A stretch of DNA of 14,139 nt from an uncultured bacterium (GTDB taxonomy: Bacteria; Actinomycetota; Coriobacteriia; Coriobacteriales; Coriobacteriaceae). The position numbers and the translations under genes were made by a program. Location: the NCBI GenBank assembly GCA_905214435.1, contig CAJMMA010000048.1, forward strand, positions 1 to 14,139, written 5' to 3'. Shown here in pieces: positions 13,847-14,139 of the stretch (its first letter is position 1; each line of letters starts with the position of its first letter). The notes beneath the pieces were generated by a model. It saw nothing but the letters and a program-made list of their open reading frames with translations, was not told the DNA's origin and made no database searches.

Positions 13847-14139
13847 CACTTGCCGTCGTCCTTTGCGGAAGTCTCGGGGTCGGCAGCGACCTCGGCCTCG
13901 GTGGCATCCGCCGCAGAAGCGCCATCCTCGTCAGGCGCGGTGGCCACACCCTCGCCAGCCTCGCCGCGCAAGCGAGCCAGCAGATAGCGCGACAGGCTGT
14001 TGCCCTCGGCGCGGCGCTCGGCACGCTCACGGTTGCGCTCGGCCCGCTCCAGCTCTTGCGCCAGCGCGTCCAGGCGCTGCTGCATCTCCGCGCGAGCAGC
14101 TTCGACCTCGCGCTCGCAAGCGGCACGGACGGCGGCGAC
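13846..14139 (-). CDS. C-terminal part of a coiled-coil protein of unknown function, cut by window edge
   Basis: An open frame enters from the right edge and ends with TGA at 13846, giving 97 visible residues. The first 55 or so are an uninterrupted Ala/Glu/Arg/Gln helix with heptad-like spacing (for example MQQRLDALAQELERAERNRE). The frame upstream of the Met at 14085 keeps the same coiled-coil character, so that Met is unlikely to be the real start. After a short RYLLARLRGEAG segment comes an acidic, Ala-rich disordered tail. There is no recognised domain in the visible part. Its stop overlaps the signal peptidase start, so the two proteins are probably made together. Confidence 0.75.
   Translation of the reverse strand, partial: VAAVRAACEREVEAARAEMQQRLDALAQELERAERNRERAERRAEGNSLSRYLLARLRGEAGEGVATAPDEDGASAADATEAEVAADPETSAKDDGK

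Noticed and set aside
1..14139. tRNA, rRNA, CRISPR array, insertion sequence or prophage genes
   Set aside because: None found. There are no regularly spaced direct repeats, no transposase or integrase motifs, and no cloverleaf-type sequences beyond the T-box leader.

Overview
The window is GC-rich, almost gene-packed chromosomal DNA. Gene content and protein style suggest an actinobacterium of the class Coriobacteriia, most likely Collinsella or a close relative. The clues are a phenylalanine T-box leader in a high-GC genome, a CbiM/NikM protein with a PDGLE tail, a DUF4012 protein with a long disordered N-terminus, and a SipW-type signal peptidase. The genus is inferred from general resemblance, not from a search. 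Nothing points to a plasmid, phage, insertion sequence, tRNA, rRNA or CRISPR array.

Layout, left to right. (1) 1-1791, minus strand: the first two genes of a nickel/cobalt ECF transporter operon, the metal-capturing CbiM/NikM-PDGLE fusion followed by the T component (CbiQ/NikQ type). The second gene runs off the left edge just at its second coupling motif. (2) 1792-2117: an intergenic stretch holding a probable NikR-type operator, a candidate structured RNA, and a 95-bp nested palindrome. (3) 2118-6200, minus strand: a phenylalanyl-tRNA synthetase operon. It begins with a T-box leader with terminator, then pheS, then a 185-bp gap occupied by a second long palindrome, then pheT. (4) 6337-7911, plus strand: an M32 family carboxypeptidase, transcribed divergently from pheS. 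(5) 7912-8116: a convergent gap holding a third long palindrome and a further perfect hairpin. (6) 8117-13016, minus strand: the cell-wall precursor enzyme GlmM, a large membrane-anchored DUF4012 protein, and an EamA-type transporter. (7) 13142-14139, minus strand: a SipW-like signal peptidase I translationally coupled to the end of a coiled-coil protein cut by the right edge.

Most genes are housekeeping. The least expected material is between the genes. Three of the gaps (after pheT, between pheS and pheT, and after glmM) hold different compound palindromes of roughly 90-130 bp, made of nested arms around short hairpins. The metal-transporter promoter region also carries a dyad matching the GTGTTAC-N14-GTAACAC pattern recalled for NikR sites in sulfate-reducing bacteria. 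No complete new multi-gene system is visible. The best candidates for something undescribed are the palindromes and the metal-transporter control region.
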